From Candidatus Tumulicola sp. (GTDB taxonomy: Bacteria; Vulcanimicrobiota; Vulcanimicrobiia; Vulcanimicrobiales; Vulcanimicrobiaceae): a DNA stretch of 64,000 nt. Below the pieces are notes generated by a model that did not search any database, was not told where the DNA came from, and saw nothing but the letters and a program-made list of their open reading frames with translations. Position 1 is the first letter of the stretch. Each line of letters starts with the position of its first letter. Shown one piece after another: positions 56,446 through 64,000 of this stretch. The translations under genes and the position numbers were made by a program. Location of the stretch: the NCBI GenBank assembly GCA_036490475.1, contig DASXDT010000005.1:124001-188000 (forward strand). The letters run 5' to 3'.

Positions 56446-56924
56446 GGTCGCATGTTGCGCAACATAATCCGTTCGAAAAATCGGAAGAACGACGTCAGCG
56501 GCAGATCTTTCGCTTCGATCGGCTCGGTCAAAATGGTGTACAGACCGCAAAACTTGGCCCCGAGGACATCGGTGAACAACTGGTCGCCCACGACGGCGAT
56601 CTGACTACGATGCAGATTCAGCCCTCGCATCGCCCGCATGAAGCCGAACGGCAACGGCTTGAGGGCATTGGGGATGCACCGGACGTTCAGCTGGGCGGCG
56701 ATACTGGTGACCCGCTCGCTGAAGTTGTTCGACAGCATGATGATCTGGAAGCCGCGGTCGTGCGCCCGCTCGACCCAGGCGATGTGCTCCTGGGCCAATT
56801 CCGTCTCTCGATAGCCCAGCAGGGTGTTGTCGAGGTCCACGATGAGCCCCCGAATGCCGGCGGCTTCGAGATCCTCATGCGCGACGTCGTGCAGGCGCGG
56901 AGCGAAGCGGTCGGGTCCGATCAT
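56442..56924 (-). CDS. YqeG-family HAD phosphatase
   Basis: 160 aa HAD-IIIA protein. Motif I LIVDLDNTLLGY (nucleophile Asp and acid Asp), motif II MLSNNFSERV, motif III/IV ALKPLPFGF and VVGDQLFTDVLGAKFCG. Relatives dephosphorylate phosphatidylglycerophosphate or act in ribosome-linked gene groups. Next to aroE as in many Firmicutes-type neighbourhoods. Confidence 0.9.
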   Translation of the reverse strand: MIGPDRFAPRLHDVAHEDLEAAGIRGLIVDLDNTLLGYRETELAQEHIAWVERAHDRGFQIIMLSNNFSERVTSIAAQLNVRCIPNALKPLPFGFMRAMRGLNLHRSQIAVVGDQLFTDVLGAKFCGLYTILTEPIEAKDLPLTSFFRFFERIMLRNMRP

Positions 56925-57044
56925 CTAGGTCCCCCTTGCACCGGTTATCCCCGGTATCCTCGGGTCTGTCCACATGTTGCTCTGCTCGGAGACGACTATC
57001 CGCAGCTTATCCGCCGGCCGTCGAGGTTGTTCGCAGCTCTCCCC

Positions 57045-57079
57045 ACAAGGAATATTGACTTTACCCCAATATCTTGTGG
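57045..57079 (+). promoter_or_regulatory. NrdR-like box pair and promoter of nrdJ
   Basis: Upstream of nrdJ, the 16-mer CCCCAATATCTTGTGG at 57064-57079 matches most positions of the NrdR-box consensus (C-w-A-t-A-T-x-T-w-G-t-g core). A weaker second site, ACAAGGAATATTGACT, is at 57045-57060. The strong box overlaps a likely -35 (TTGTGG at 57074-57079), 17 bases before a CACAAT -10 (57097-57102). An AAGGAG RBS follows at 57112-57117. Together this suggests repression of nrdJ by NrdR. The 19-base spacing of the two boxes is not the classical one. Confidence 0.6.
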
Positions 57080-57126
57080 TTCCCGGCCAAACGTGGCACA
57101 ATAGATACTCCAAGGAGCGACCGACC

Positions 57127-60100
57127 ATGAAGTTTGAGCGCACGTATTCCTCCGTCGACAACGCATATGCCGGCGTCGATTTCAGTCCCCGGACCTCGCG
57201 GATCGTCAATCCCGATGGCTCGGTGATTTTCGAAGCCAAGGACGTCATGGTCCCCTCCGTTTGGAGCCAGGTCGCCGTCGATGTGCTGGCCCAGAAGTAC
57301 TTTCGGAAGGCCGGCGTGCCGAGTGCCACCTCCCGGGTGGCCGAGGAGGGCGTGCCCGAGTGGCTGTGGCGTTCCATCCCCGATGAGGCCGCTTTAAGCG
57401 AAGTCTCGCGCAACGATCAGTTCGGCCCCGAACGTGATGCTCGGCAGGTGTTCGAGCGACTAGCCGGTTGCTGGACCTACTGGGGCTGGAAGAACGGCTA
57501 TTTCGACTCCGAGACCGACGCGAAAGTCTATTTCGACGAGATGCGCGCCATGTTGGCGCGCCAGGTGGGCGCTCCGAACTCTCCGCAGTGGTTTAACACG
57601 GGCTTGCACTGGGCGTACGGGATCGCCGGCCCGTCGCAGGGTCATTTTTACGTCGACCCGGCCAGCGGCAACACGAAACGCTCCACAAGCACCTACGAGC
57701 ACCCGCAAGTATCGGCGTGTTACATTTTGTCGATCGAGGACGACCTCGTTAACGAAGGCGGCATCTTCGATGGCGTTCTTCGCGAAGCACGCATTTTTAA
57801 GGGCGGCTCCGGATCGGGCGCCAACTTTTCCCGACTTCGCGGCTCCGGCGAAAAACTGACCGGCGGCGGCACTAGCTCCGGCTTGATGTCGTTTTTGAAG
57901 ATTTTCGACCGCGCGGCCGGTGCGATCAAATCGGGCGGTACCACGCGCCGCGCGGCCAAGATGGTCGTGCTCGACGCCGATCACCCCGACATCGAAGACT
58001 TCGTCAATTGGAAAGTTCGCGAGGAGCGCAAGGTTGCCGATCTCGTTCTCGGATCGCGCATTTTCGAACAGCAGATCAACGCAATCGTTTCGGCCGCCCA
58101 CGACACGCGCGTTCCCGAACATGCGCGAATGGATCCCGCGCTCAATTCGAATCTGCGCCGCACGATCCGCGAAGCGATCGCATTAGGCGTCCCGAGCGGC
58201 GCGACGCAGAACGCGCTCGACTATGCGAAACAGGGTTATACACGCGTCGAAATCGAGCAATACGACACGGCCTGGGATTCCGAGGCATACATCACGGTTT
58301 CCGGCCAAAATTCGAACAATTCGGTGCGGTTGACGAACGAGTTCTTCCGCAAACTCGACGCGGATGAAGATTGGAATCTCACTGCGCGCACGACCGGTGA
58401 CACGATCAAGCGCCTCAAAGCCAGCGACCTGTGGGAGCAGATCGCGCTCGCTGCCTGGCAGTGCGCCGATCCCGGTCTGCAATTTGACGACACAATTCAA
58501 GACTGGCACACATGCGCCAACGACGACCGCATTAATGCAACGAACCCGTGCGTCACGGGCGAGACGCTCGTTGCGACTGCCGACGGCCCGAAACGCATCG
58601 CTGACATGGTTGGTAAAGCTGCGTTCGTCATGGGCGGCGACGGCCAGCCGCACTTTGTTTCGCGCATTTTCAAGACGGGCACCAAGCCGGCATATCGCCT
58701 TCGCACGAAAGCCGGCTACGAGCTGAATGTGACTGCGGATCACCGCATCTGGACCGAAAATCGCGGCGACGTTCCGGCAAGCGAACTTCGCGCCGGCGAT
58801 CGCATCGGACTAGGCGGCTCCGGCTTTGGTTCGCGTACGCTCGATGAGCGGATTGCGCTCGGTATCGGTGTCGCAGTTGGAGACGGCTGCGTAACGAACG
58901 GTCCTCGCCCCGGACTCATCCTGACCATGGCTCACCACGAAGCGCCCGTTTTAGAATCGATTGCCGATGGAATCAACGATTCAAAGTCGACCGCACTAGA
59001 TGGGCGAGGTAGACGTGTCACGTCCGTCACACACCCGCCGAGTGCGTCTTGCGCTCGTATCTCTGTTGGGAATCGCTCCGTTATCGAGACCTTCTCTCGA
59101 TATGTGGTGCTTGATCAAGGAAGCGCCGAGAAACGCTTTACCGAAGCGATCTTCGAGCTCGATCGCGTTAGCACCGCGCACATTCTTCGAGGTCTATTTA
59201 CCGCCGATGGAACGGTCGCAAACTACGGTTCGAAGTCGCAGTACGTATCGCTCGATTCGTGTTCGCTCGACCTTCTCAAACAGACGCAGCATCTTCTTCT
59301 GTCCTTTGGCATCAAGGCGAAGCTGTACCAAAATCGTCGCGTGGAGCTAACCAGCCAATGCCCCGACGGAATGGGCGGCGTGGCCACATATAATGTTGCC
59401 CAGATGCACTCGTTGCGAATTTCGCGGTCCTCTCGTCTTCGGTTCGAGCAAGAAATTGGATTCGACATCGGATCGCCGAAGGTTCAGGCACTTCGCGAAC
59501 TTAACGCGACAGTGGCGTGCTACGCCGACGCATTCTCCGATGAGTTTACGTCGCTCGAACTCATTGGTGATCGCGATGTTTTCGATCTTACAGAGCAGGA
59601 TACAAATCACTTTGTCGCGAATGGATTAAAAGTCCATAATTGCTCCGAGTATGTATTTATAGATGATACAGCTTGCAACCTGAGTAGCCTAAATCTCGTT
59701 AAATTTCTCAACGATGATGGAAACTTTGATGCTAAACGCTTCGCAGCAGCATCACGTATTTGGACGACCACTCTTGAGATCTCCGTGACGATGGGGCAGA
59801 TGCCGTCGCAGCAGATTGCTGAAAAGAATCACGGCTATCGCACGCTTGGCCTCGGCTACGCAAATATGGGCACCTTATTAATGCGTATGGGTCTGCCGTA
59901 TGATTCCGAGGAAGGCTACGGTTGGTGCGCTGCTATTTCCGCGCTTATGACGGGCGCCGCATATCGCGCATCGGCTGAGATGGCGCAGCAGCTTGGGCCG
60001 TTCGCTCGGTTCGAAGCGAATCGCGACTCGATGCTTCGGGTTATCCGCAATCATCGCCGCGCTGCGTACAACGCGCCCAATGCCGAATACGAAGCGCTTG

Positions 60101-63100
60101 GTGCCAAACCGGTAACGCACGCGCCGACGTTGTTCACGCAAGAAACGTGGGCGCTCGCTCGGCGTATGTGGGACGATGCGTTGTCAATCGGTGAAGTTGC
60201 AGGCTACCGAAATGCACAAACCGTTGTGATCGCGCCGACTGGATGTTTAACGGGCAATACGCTGGTTGCGACCGACCGTGGACTCGCGCGCTTAAACCGT
60301 TTGGGCAACCCGGACGGCAACCAATGGCAGGATGTCGACTTCCGCGTGCTCACCGACGACGGCGAGCAACACGCGACCAAGTTCTTCATCAATGGCATCG
60401 AACCGACGCGTCGGATCACGACGAAGAGCGGTTATGTGATTCAGGGTACGCCGACGCACCGCATCAAAGTCGTCGATCCCGAATCGGGGGACCTGGTCTG
60501 GAAGCGCATGGCTGACGTCGCTCCGCACGATCGCGTAGCGCTGTCGATGGGTAAGTTCGTGGGACAACTCCGTTCCGTTACGCTGCCCGCACTTGGCGAA
60601 GCGTACTGGACAGGCGACTACACGACCGTCGTCCCGCGAATGATGACGCCCGATCTGGCCGAACTCGTTGGATACTTCATGGGCGACGGTTCGTTCCATA
60701 GCAAGGGTCTACGTTTCTGCGTTGCACAACCCGACGAAGACGTTGCGAACCGCCTGTGCGACCTCGCTAGGACACTCTTCAACCTCGACGCAACTCGCAC
60801 GCAGAAGACCGGCTACGTCGAAGTCGCGATTAACTCGGTACCGCTCGTCCTCTGGTGGGAAGCGTGCGGCTTTAGAAAGCTGCCCCCGTCGGTGGGCCAT
60901 CGTGGAAAGGGCTACATTCCGCGCATCCCGGATGCGCTGTTAGCGACGAACGACCCGGCGATCTACGGTGCGTTCCTTCGTGGGCTGTACGAAGCCGACG
61001 GAACCGTCACGAACGAAGTTCCCACTTGGTCGTCGGCATCGGCTGATTTCTCGGAAGAAGTCAAGACGCTGATGCTCATGCTCGGCCTTCCCACGACGAC
61101 TAAAATCGATATCTCGGGCTGGGGGCAATCGAACCTGTACTGCTCGCGGCTACTCAACCTCTCATACGGCCGCCGGTTTGTCGAAGCGGTCGGTTTCATC
61201 GGTGCGCGTAAAGCGAATGCAGTGGGCGCACGCGACGGTTGGCAAGCCCGCCGTCACGACAATGTGTACGTGGGCGAGATCGCATGCCGCGAGCTCGTTT
61301 CTGCAGGCGCGATCGCCAAAACCGATCTCCACAACGCTCATTCGCGCAATCCCGGCGCGCTTTCTCGGCAGCTCGTTCAAAGGGCACTCGACGCCAACTG
61401 GCAATCTCGCCTGGCGTCGTCGCTCGAGTTCTATTACGACAGCGTTTCCGCAAACGAAGACGGCGGCGAGCAACTCACCTACGATTTGTCCGTACCGGCT
61501 AACGTGACGTACGTTGCCAACGGCTTCATCTCGCACAACACGATCGGCCTGGTTATGGATTGCGATACTACCGGTATCGAGCCCGACTTCGCGCTCGTGA
61601 AGTTCAAGAAACTCGCCGGTGGTGGTTACTTCAAGATCGTCAACCAGTCGGTCGAGGCTGCGCTGCGCAAGCTGGGATACTCCGACGAACACATCGACGC
61701 GATCGAGACGTATGCCAAGGGAACCGGAACGCTCGAAGGCGCGCCGCACATTAATCGTGCGACCCTGAAAGCCAAAGGCTTCGACGATGCCGCGCTCGCC
61801 AAGATTGAAGCGTCGTTACTCGGTGCGTTCGAGTTGCCGTTTGTTTTTAACAAGTTCGTTCTCGGAGAAGAGTTCTGCACACAAAACCTCGGTATTCCGG
61901 CCGACAAGCTGAATGACTGGAGCTTCTCCCTTCTTCGTGACGGATTGGGCTTCACGAACCAGCAGATCGAAGAATCATCGGCGCATATTTGCGGCCGCAT
62001 GACCGTCGAAGGCGCGCCGTACCTCAAGGACGAGCATCTCGCGGTGTTCGACTGTGCGACACCGTGTGGACGCTACGGTGAGCGGTACATCCGACCGCTG
62101 GCACACGTCGACATGATGGCAGCGGCTCAACCCTTCGTCAGCGGCGCAATTTCAAAAACGATAAACCTTCCGCAGAGTGCGACGATCGCCGACGTCAAGG
62201 AAGCCTATCGCTATTCGTGGGAGCGAATGATCAAAGCGGTGGCACTCTACCGCGACGGATCGAAGCTATCGCAACCGCTAGCTGGTAGCTACGACCTCGG
62301 CGGAAACGACGACGAAGCGTCGCCGGCTGTTGCCAACACCGATTTCGCCACGCCGATGCAAATCGCCGAGAAGATCGTGTATCGTTACATCGCCAAGCGC
62401 CGGCGCATGCCGGAGCGCCGCAGCGGCTACACGCAGAAGGCGATCATCGGCGGACACAAAGTCTACCTGCGGACCGGCGAGTACGAAGGCGGACAGCTCG
62501 GCGAGATCTTCATCGACATGCATAAGGAAGGCGCCGCCTTCCGATCGTTGATGAACAACTTCGCGATTGCGATTTCGCTGGGCTTACAGCACGGCGTTCC
62601 GCTCGAGGAGTTCGTCGAAGCCTTTACCTTCACGCGTTTCGAGCCCAACGGTCCGGTGACGGGTCACGACCACATCAAGATGGCGACCTCGTTACTCGAC
62701 TACATCTTCCGCGAGTTGGCCGTGAGTTATCTCGGCCGCTACGATCTCGCGCACGTACAACCTTCGATGCACGTCGATGCGATGGGTCCCGAACCCCACG
62801 ACGAGTATCTGTCTGAGGAGGACGGCGGTACGAACGTCCGGCCGGTAGGAGTCGACGAGAAGCTGCATCCCGTCAGCTCGCACTTCCGGCCAGGACAATC
62901 TACCCCGTCGGATGCCGGAATGGCAGGCGCGCACGCCGTCTCAACCGTTGTTTCCCTGACGGCTACAGGCGGCGTGCAGGCTTCCGTCGCGACGGCCACC
63001 GTAACGCTGTCGCGCACCGAAGCCGTCAACGCGTCGAAGGCCAAAGGCTACACCGGTAACGCCTGCTCCGAATGCGGACAGCTCACGATGGTACGCAACG

Positions 63101-63150
63101 GGGCGTGCGAGAAATGTGACTCGTGCGGATCCACGAGCGGCTGCTCGTAA
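57127..63150 (+). CDS. nrdJ: class II (B12-dependent) ribonucleoside-diphosphate reductase with two inteins
   Basis: 2007 aa precursor; about 1211 aa after removal of two inteins. Reduces ribonucleotides using adenosylcobalamin. Extein motifs: [40 protein letters not shown], then [21 protein letters not shown] (the NPC Cys is the presumed thiyl-radical residue) and [20 protein letters not shown], both interrupted by inteins. The C-terminus has a Cys-rich zinc-ribbon-type tail ([20 protein letters not shown]). ATG at 57127 after AAGGAG; the open frame continues upstream but has no reason to be coding. Some extein codons directly after intein 1 are AT-rich. Confidence 0.95.
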   Translation: MKFERTYSSVDNAYAGVDFSPRTSRIVNPDGSVIFEAKDVMVPSVWSQVAVDVLAQKYFRKAGVPSATSRVAEEGVPEWLWRSIPDEAALSEVSRNDQFGPERDARQVFERLAGCWTYWGWKNGYFDSETDAKVYFDEMRAMLARQVGAPNSPQWFNTGLHWAYGIAGPSQGHFYVDPASGNTKRSTSTYEHPQVSACYILSIEDDLVNEGGIFDGVLREARIFKGGSGSGANFSRLRGSGEKLTGGGTSSGLMSFLKIFDRAAGAIKSGGTTRRAAKMVVLDADHPDIEDFVNWKVREERKVADLVLGSRIFEQQINAIVSAAHDTRVPEHARMDPALNSNLRRTIREAIALGVPSGATQNALDYAKQGYTRVEIEQYDTAWDSEAYITVSGQNSNNSVRLTNEFFRKLDADEDWNLTARTTGDTIKRLKASDLWEQIALAAWQCADPGLQFDDTIQDWHTCANDDRINATNPCVTGETLVATADGPKRIADMVGKAAFVMGGDGQPHFVSRIFKTGTKPAYRLRTKAGYELNVTADHRIWTENRGDVPASELRAGDRIGLGGSGFGSRTLDERIALGIGVAVGDGCVTNGPRPGLILTMAHHEAPVLESIADGINDSKSTALDGRGRRVTSVTHPPSASCARISVGNRSVIETFSRYVVLDQGSAEKRFTEAIFELDRVSTAHILRGLFTADGTVANYGSKSQYVSLDSCSLDLLKQTQHLLLSFGIKAKLYQNRRVELTSQCPDGMGGVATYNVAQMHSLRISRSSRLRFEQEIGFDIGSPKVQALRELNATVACYADAFSDEFTSLELIGDRDVFDLTEQDTNHFVANGLKVHNCSEYVFIDDTACNLSSLNLVKFLNDDGNFDAKRFAAASRIWTTTLEISVTMGQMPSQQIAEKNHGYRTLGLGYANMGTLLMRMGLPYDSEEGYGWCAAISALMTGAAYRASAEMAQQLGPFARFEANRDSMLRVIRNHRRAAYNAPNAEYEALGAKPVTHAPTLFTQETWALARRMWDDALSIGEVAGYRNAQTVVIAPTGCLTGNTLVATDRGLARLNRLGNPDGNQWQDVDFRVLTDDGEQHATKFFINGIEPTRRITTKSGYVIQGTPTHRIKVVDPESGDLVWKRMADVAPHDRVALSMGKFVGQLRSVTLPALGEAYWTGDYTTVVPRMMTPDLAELVGYFMGDGSFHSKGLRFCVAQPDEDVANRLCDLARTLFNLDATRTQKTGYVEVAINSVPLVLWWEACGFRKLPPSVGHRGKGYIPRIPDALLATNDPAIYGAFLRGLYEADGTVTNEVPTWSSASADFSEEVKTLMLMLGLPTTTKIDISGWGQSNLYCSRLLNLSYGRRFVEAVGFIGARKANAVGARDGWQARRHDNVYVGEIACRELVSAGAIAKTDLHNAHSRNPGALSRQLVQRALDANWQSRLASSLEFYYDSVSANEDGGEQLTYDLSVPANVTYVANGFISHNTIGLVMDCDTTGIEPDFALVKFKKLAGGGYFKIVNQSVEAALRKLGYSDEHIDAIETYAKGTGTLEGAPHINRATLKAKGFDDAALAKIEASLLGAFELPFVFNKFVLGEEFCTQNLGIPADKLNDWSFSLLRDGLGFTNQQIEESSAHICGRMTVEGAPYLKDEHLAVFDCATPCGRYGERYIRPLAHVDMMAAAQPFVSGAISKTINLPQSATIADVKEAYRYSWERMIKAVALYRDGSKLSQPLAGSYDLGGNDDEASPAVANTDFATPMQIAEKIVYRYIAKRRRMPERRSGYTQKAIIGGHKVYLRTGEYEGGQLGEIFIDMHKEGAAFRSLMNNFAIAISLGLQHGVPLEEFVEAFTFTRFEPNGPVTGHDHIKMATSLLDYIFRELAVSYLGRYDLAHVQPSMHVDAMGPEPHDEYLSEEDGGTNVRPVGVDEKLHPVSSHFRPGQSTPSDAGMAGAHAVSTVVSLTATGGVQASVATATVTLSRTEAVNASKAKGYTGNACSECGQLTMVRNGACEKCDSCGSTSGCS
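58549..59640 (+). other. NrdJ intein 1 (364 aa, LAGLIDADG type)
   Basis: Cys1 at 58549 ([13 protein letters not shown], block A), block [14 protein letters not shown] (TxxH), DOD-like endonuclease motifs [10 protein letters not shown] and [11 protein letters not shown], block [16 protein letters not shown], and the C-terminal VHN followed by extein Cys at 59641. It is inserted between NP and CSEY. Catalytic splicing residues (Cys1, block-B His, penultimate His, terminal Asn, Cys+1) are all present. The second copy of the Asp in each LAGLIDADG motif is intact, so it may be an active homing endonuclease. Confidence 0.95.
60244..61539 (+). other. NrdJ intein 2 (432 aa, LAGLIDADG type)
   Basis: Cys1 at 60244 ([13 protein letters not shown]), block [15 protein letters not shown] (TxxH), endonuclease motifs [11 protein letters not shown] and [11 protein letters not shown], block [16 protein letters not shown] and the C-terminal SHN followed by extein Thr at 61540. 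Inserted between PTG and TIG. Splicing residues are all present. It differs in sequence and +1 residue from intein 1, so the two were probably acquired separately. Confidence 0.95.
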
Positions 63151-63218
63151 AATGGCCTCTCGATAGCTCGCTCCTCTTGAAAGGCTCCTAGCTCGCGCTA
63201 AACAACATTGCGAGGGTT

Positions 63219-64000
63219 ATGAAGCGAACGCCGCTGCTTGCCGCAGTCCTTTGGACGCTGAGTGCTTGCAGCGGCGGTTCTTTTGTGGGCGGCGCGTCGA
63301 ATGCGGCCGAAGAGGTCGCGCACGGCCTAGGCCACGCAGTCTCGCCGATTCAACACGTCATCATCATTGTCCAAGAGAATCGAACGCCGGACAATCTTTT
63401 CCAGGGTCTGCCGGGCGCCAACATTTCGAAGACCGGATTGGATTCGGAAGGTGAAACCGTTACGCTAAAACCGGTCTCATTGGCTGCGTCGTTCGACCTC
63501 GGTCATAACCGCGCATCATTCCTGACCGATTACGACGATGGAAAGATGGACGGTTTCGATCGAAACCTTCCGGAGAAGTTTCATCTCCGACCGTTCAGCT
63601 ACGCCCCGGCTTCCGAGGTGCAACCGTACCTCGATATGGCGAGCCAATATACGTTCGCAGATAACATGTTTCAGACGCAGCAAGCCGGCAGTTTTCCGGC
63701 GCACCAATATTTGGTCAGCGGAACGTCATCGGCTCTACCGGCGACGACGTACAGCGCTGCGGATAATCCGTACGACGAACGCCAACCGACGAAAACGGCT
63801 CCGGCCGGTTGTGACGCCCCCGATTACTCGCTAGTCGCGACGTTAAGCCGGGGCAACGGAGACTCCGGAGCGGGCGTCTTTCCATGCTTCGATCGCCCGG
63901 CGTTGTCCGATCTATTGGATTCTGCGCATCTAACCTGGCGCTACTATCAGCATCTATACGGTACCGGGCTTTGGCACGCATTCGATGCAATCCAGCACGT
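63219..64000 (+). CDS. secreted phosphoesterase paralogue, copy 3 (C-terminus beyond window)
   Basis: At least 260 aa visible from the ATG at 63219, with GAGGG 4-8 bases upstream. Lipobox LSACSGGS at residue 17. Family motif HVIIIVQENRTPDNLFQG, with ENRTPDN in place of ENRTFDN, then TDYDDGKMDGFD and a SFPAHQYLVSG block matching copies 1 and 2 (TAHQ). More divergent than the tandem pair; the metal-binding WDDWGG part lies outside the window. Plus strand, 68 bases after nrdJ. Confidence 0.85.
   Translation, partial: MKRTPLLAAVLWTLSACSGGSFVGGASNAAEEVAHGLGHAVSPIQHVIIIVQENRTPDNLFQGLPGANISKTGLDSEGETVTLKPVSLAASFDLGHNRASFLTDYDDGKMDGFDRNLPEKFHLRPFSYAPASEVQPYLDMASQYTFADNMFQTQQAGSFPAHQYLVSGTSSALPATTYSAADNPYDERQPTKTAPAGCDAPDYSLVATLSRGNGDSGAGVFPCFDRPALSDLLDSAHLTWRYYQHLYGTGLWHAFDAIQH

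Noticed and set aside
56925..57126. A cobalamin riboswitch before nrdJ.
   Set aside because: No B12-box (GCCACTGG-type) motif was found; the NrdR-like inverted repeat explains the structure.

Overview
The window is gene-dense, GC-rich bacterial chromosome (roughly 60% GC by eye) with many 4-bp GTGA or ATGA gene overlaps and no phage, transposase or CRISPR array. The cell is probably a diderm: there is a large TonB-dependent-receptor-like beta-barrel and many lipobox signal peptides. The mix of a B12-dependent class II ribonucleotide reductase, PASTA-kinase/PBP genes, families of secreted beta-propeller lipoproteins and tandem AcpA-like phosphoesterases recalls uncultivated lineages such as Candidatus Eremiobacterota (WPS-2). 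That placement is an impression, not a phylogenetic result.

Layout. 1-22.4 kb is almost all minus strand. Read in the direction of transcription it starts with valS-pyrR-pyrB-pyrC, then two lipoprotein phosphoesterases, carA, a BatD-like/MoxR/DUF58/VWA module, pdxH, a beta-propeller lipoprotein with a possible frameshift, carB, an unknown zinc-ribbon protein, a class B penicillin-binding protein, and a PASTA Ser/Thr kinase cut by the window edge. 22.5-33.7 kb is plus strand: a LuxR-type regulator, then a TonB-like receptor followed by five secreted lipoproteins, one PstS-like. 33.7-37.3 kb (minus) is clpX, clpP and trigger factor behind tRNA-Gly and tRNA-Leu. 37.4-38.4 kb holds a tiny poly-aspartate ORF on the plus strand and five minus-strand tRNAs ending at a strong terminator. 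38.4-42.6 kb (minus) is the SRP RNA gene followed by DUF4446, YggT, lepA, rdgB and a GNAT protein.

42.7-52.8 kb is metabolic: a CDGSH protein and homogentisate dioxygenase (plus), fumarylacetoacetase and a coupled unknown protein (minus), then 4-hydroxyphenylpyruvate dioxygenase, an EgtB-like protein, a peptide-type binding protein, isocitrate dehydrogenase and a BtuF-like protein (plus). Together these give most of tyrosine catabolism but no recognisable maleylacetoacetate isomerase; the coupled unknown is a candidate. 52.8-56.9 kb (minus) has a propeller lipoprotein, a histidine phosphatase, a ferritin-like protein, a DUF2269-like membrane protein, aroE and a YqeG-type phosphatase, with a tRNA-Ser on the plus strand. 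57.1-63.2 kb is nrdJ, interrupted by two LAGLIDADG-containing inteins. The window ends in a third phosphoesterase paralogue.

The most notable items are the two nrdJ inteins (one directly before the presumed radical cysteine) with an AT-rich extein tract next to one of them, the candidate missing isomerase, an EgtB-like enzyme without EgtD, the poly-Asp mini-protein, and the secreted TonB/PstS/propeller operon.
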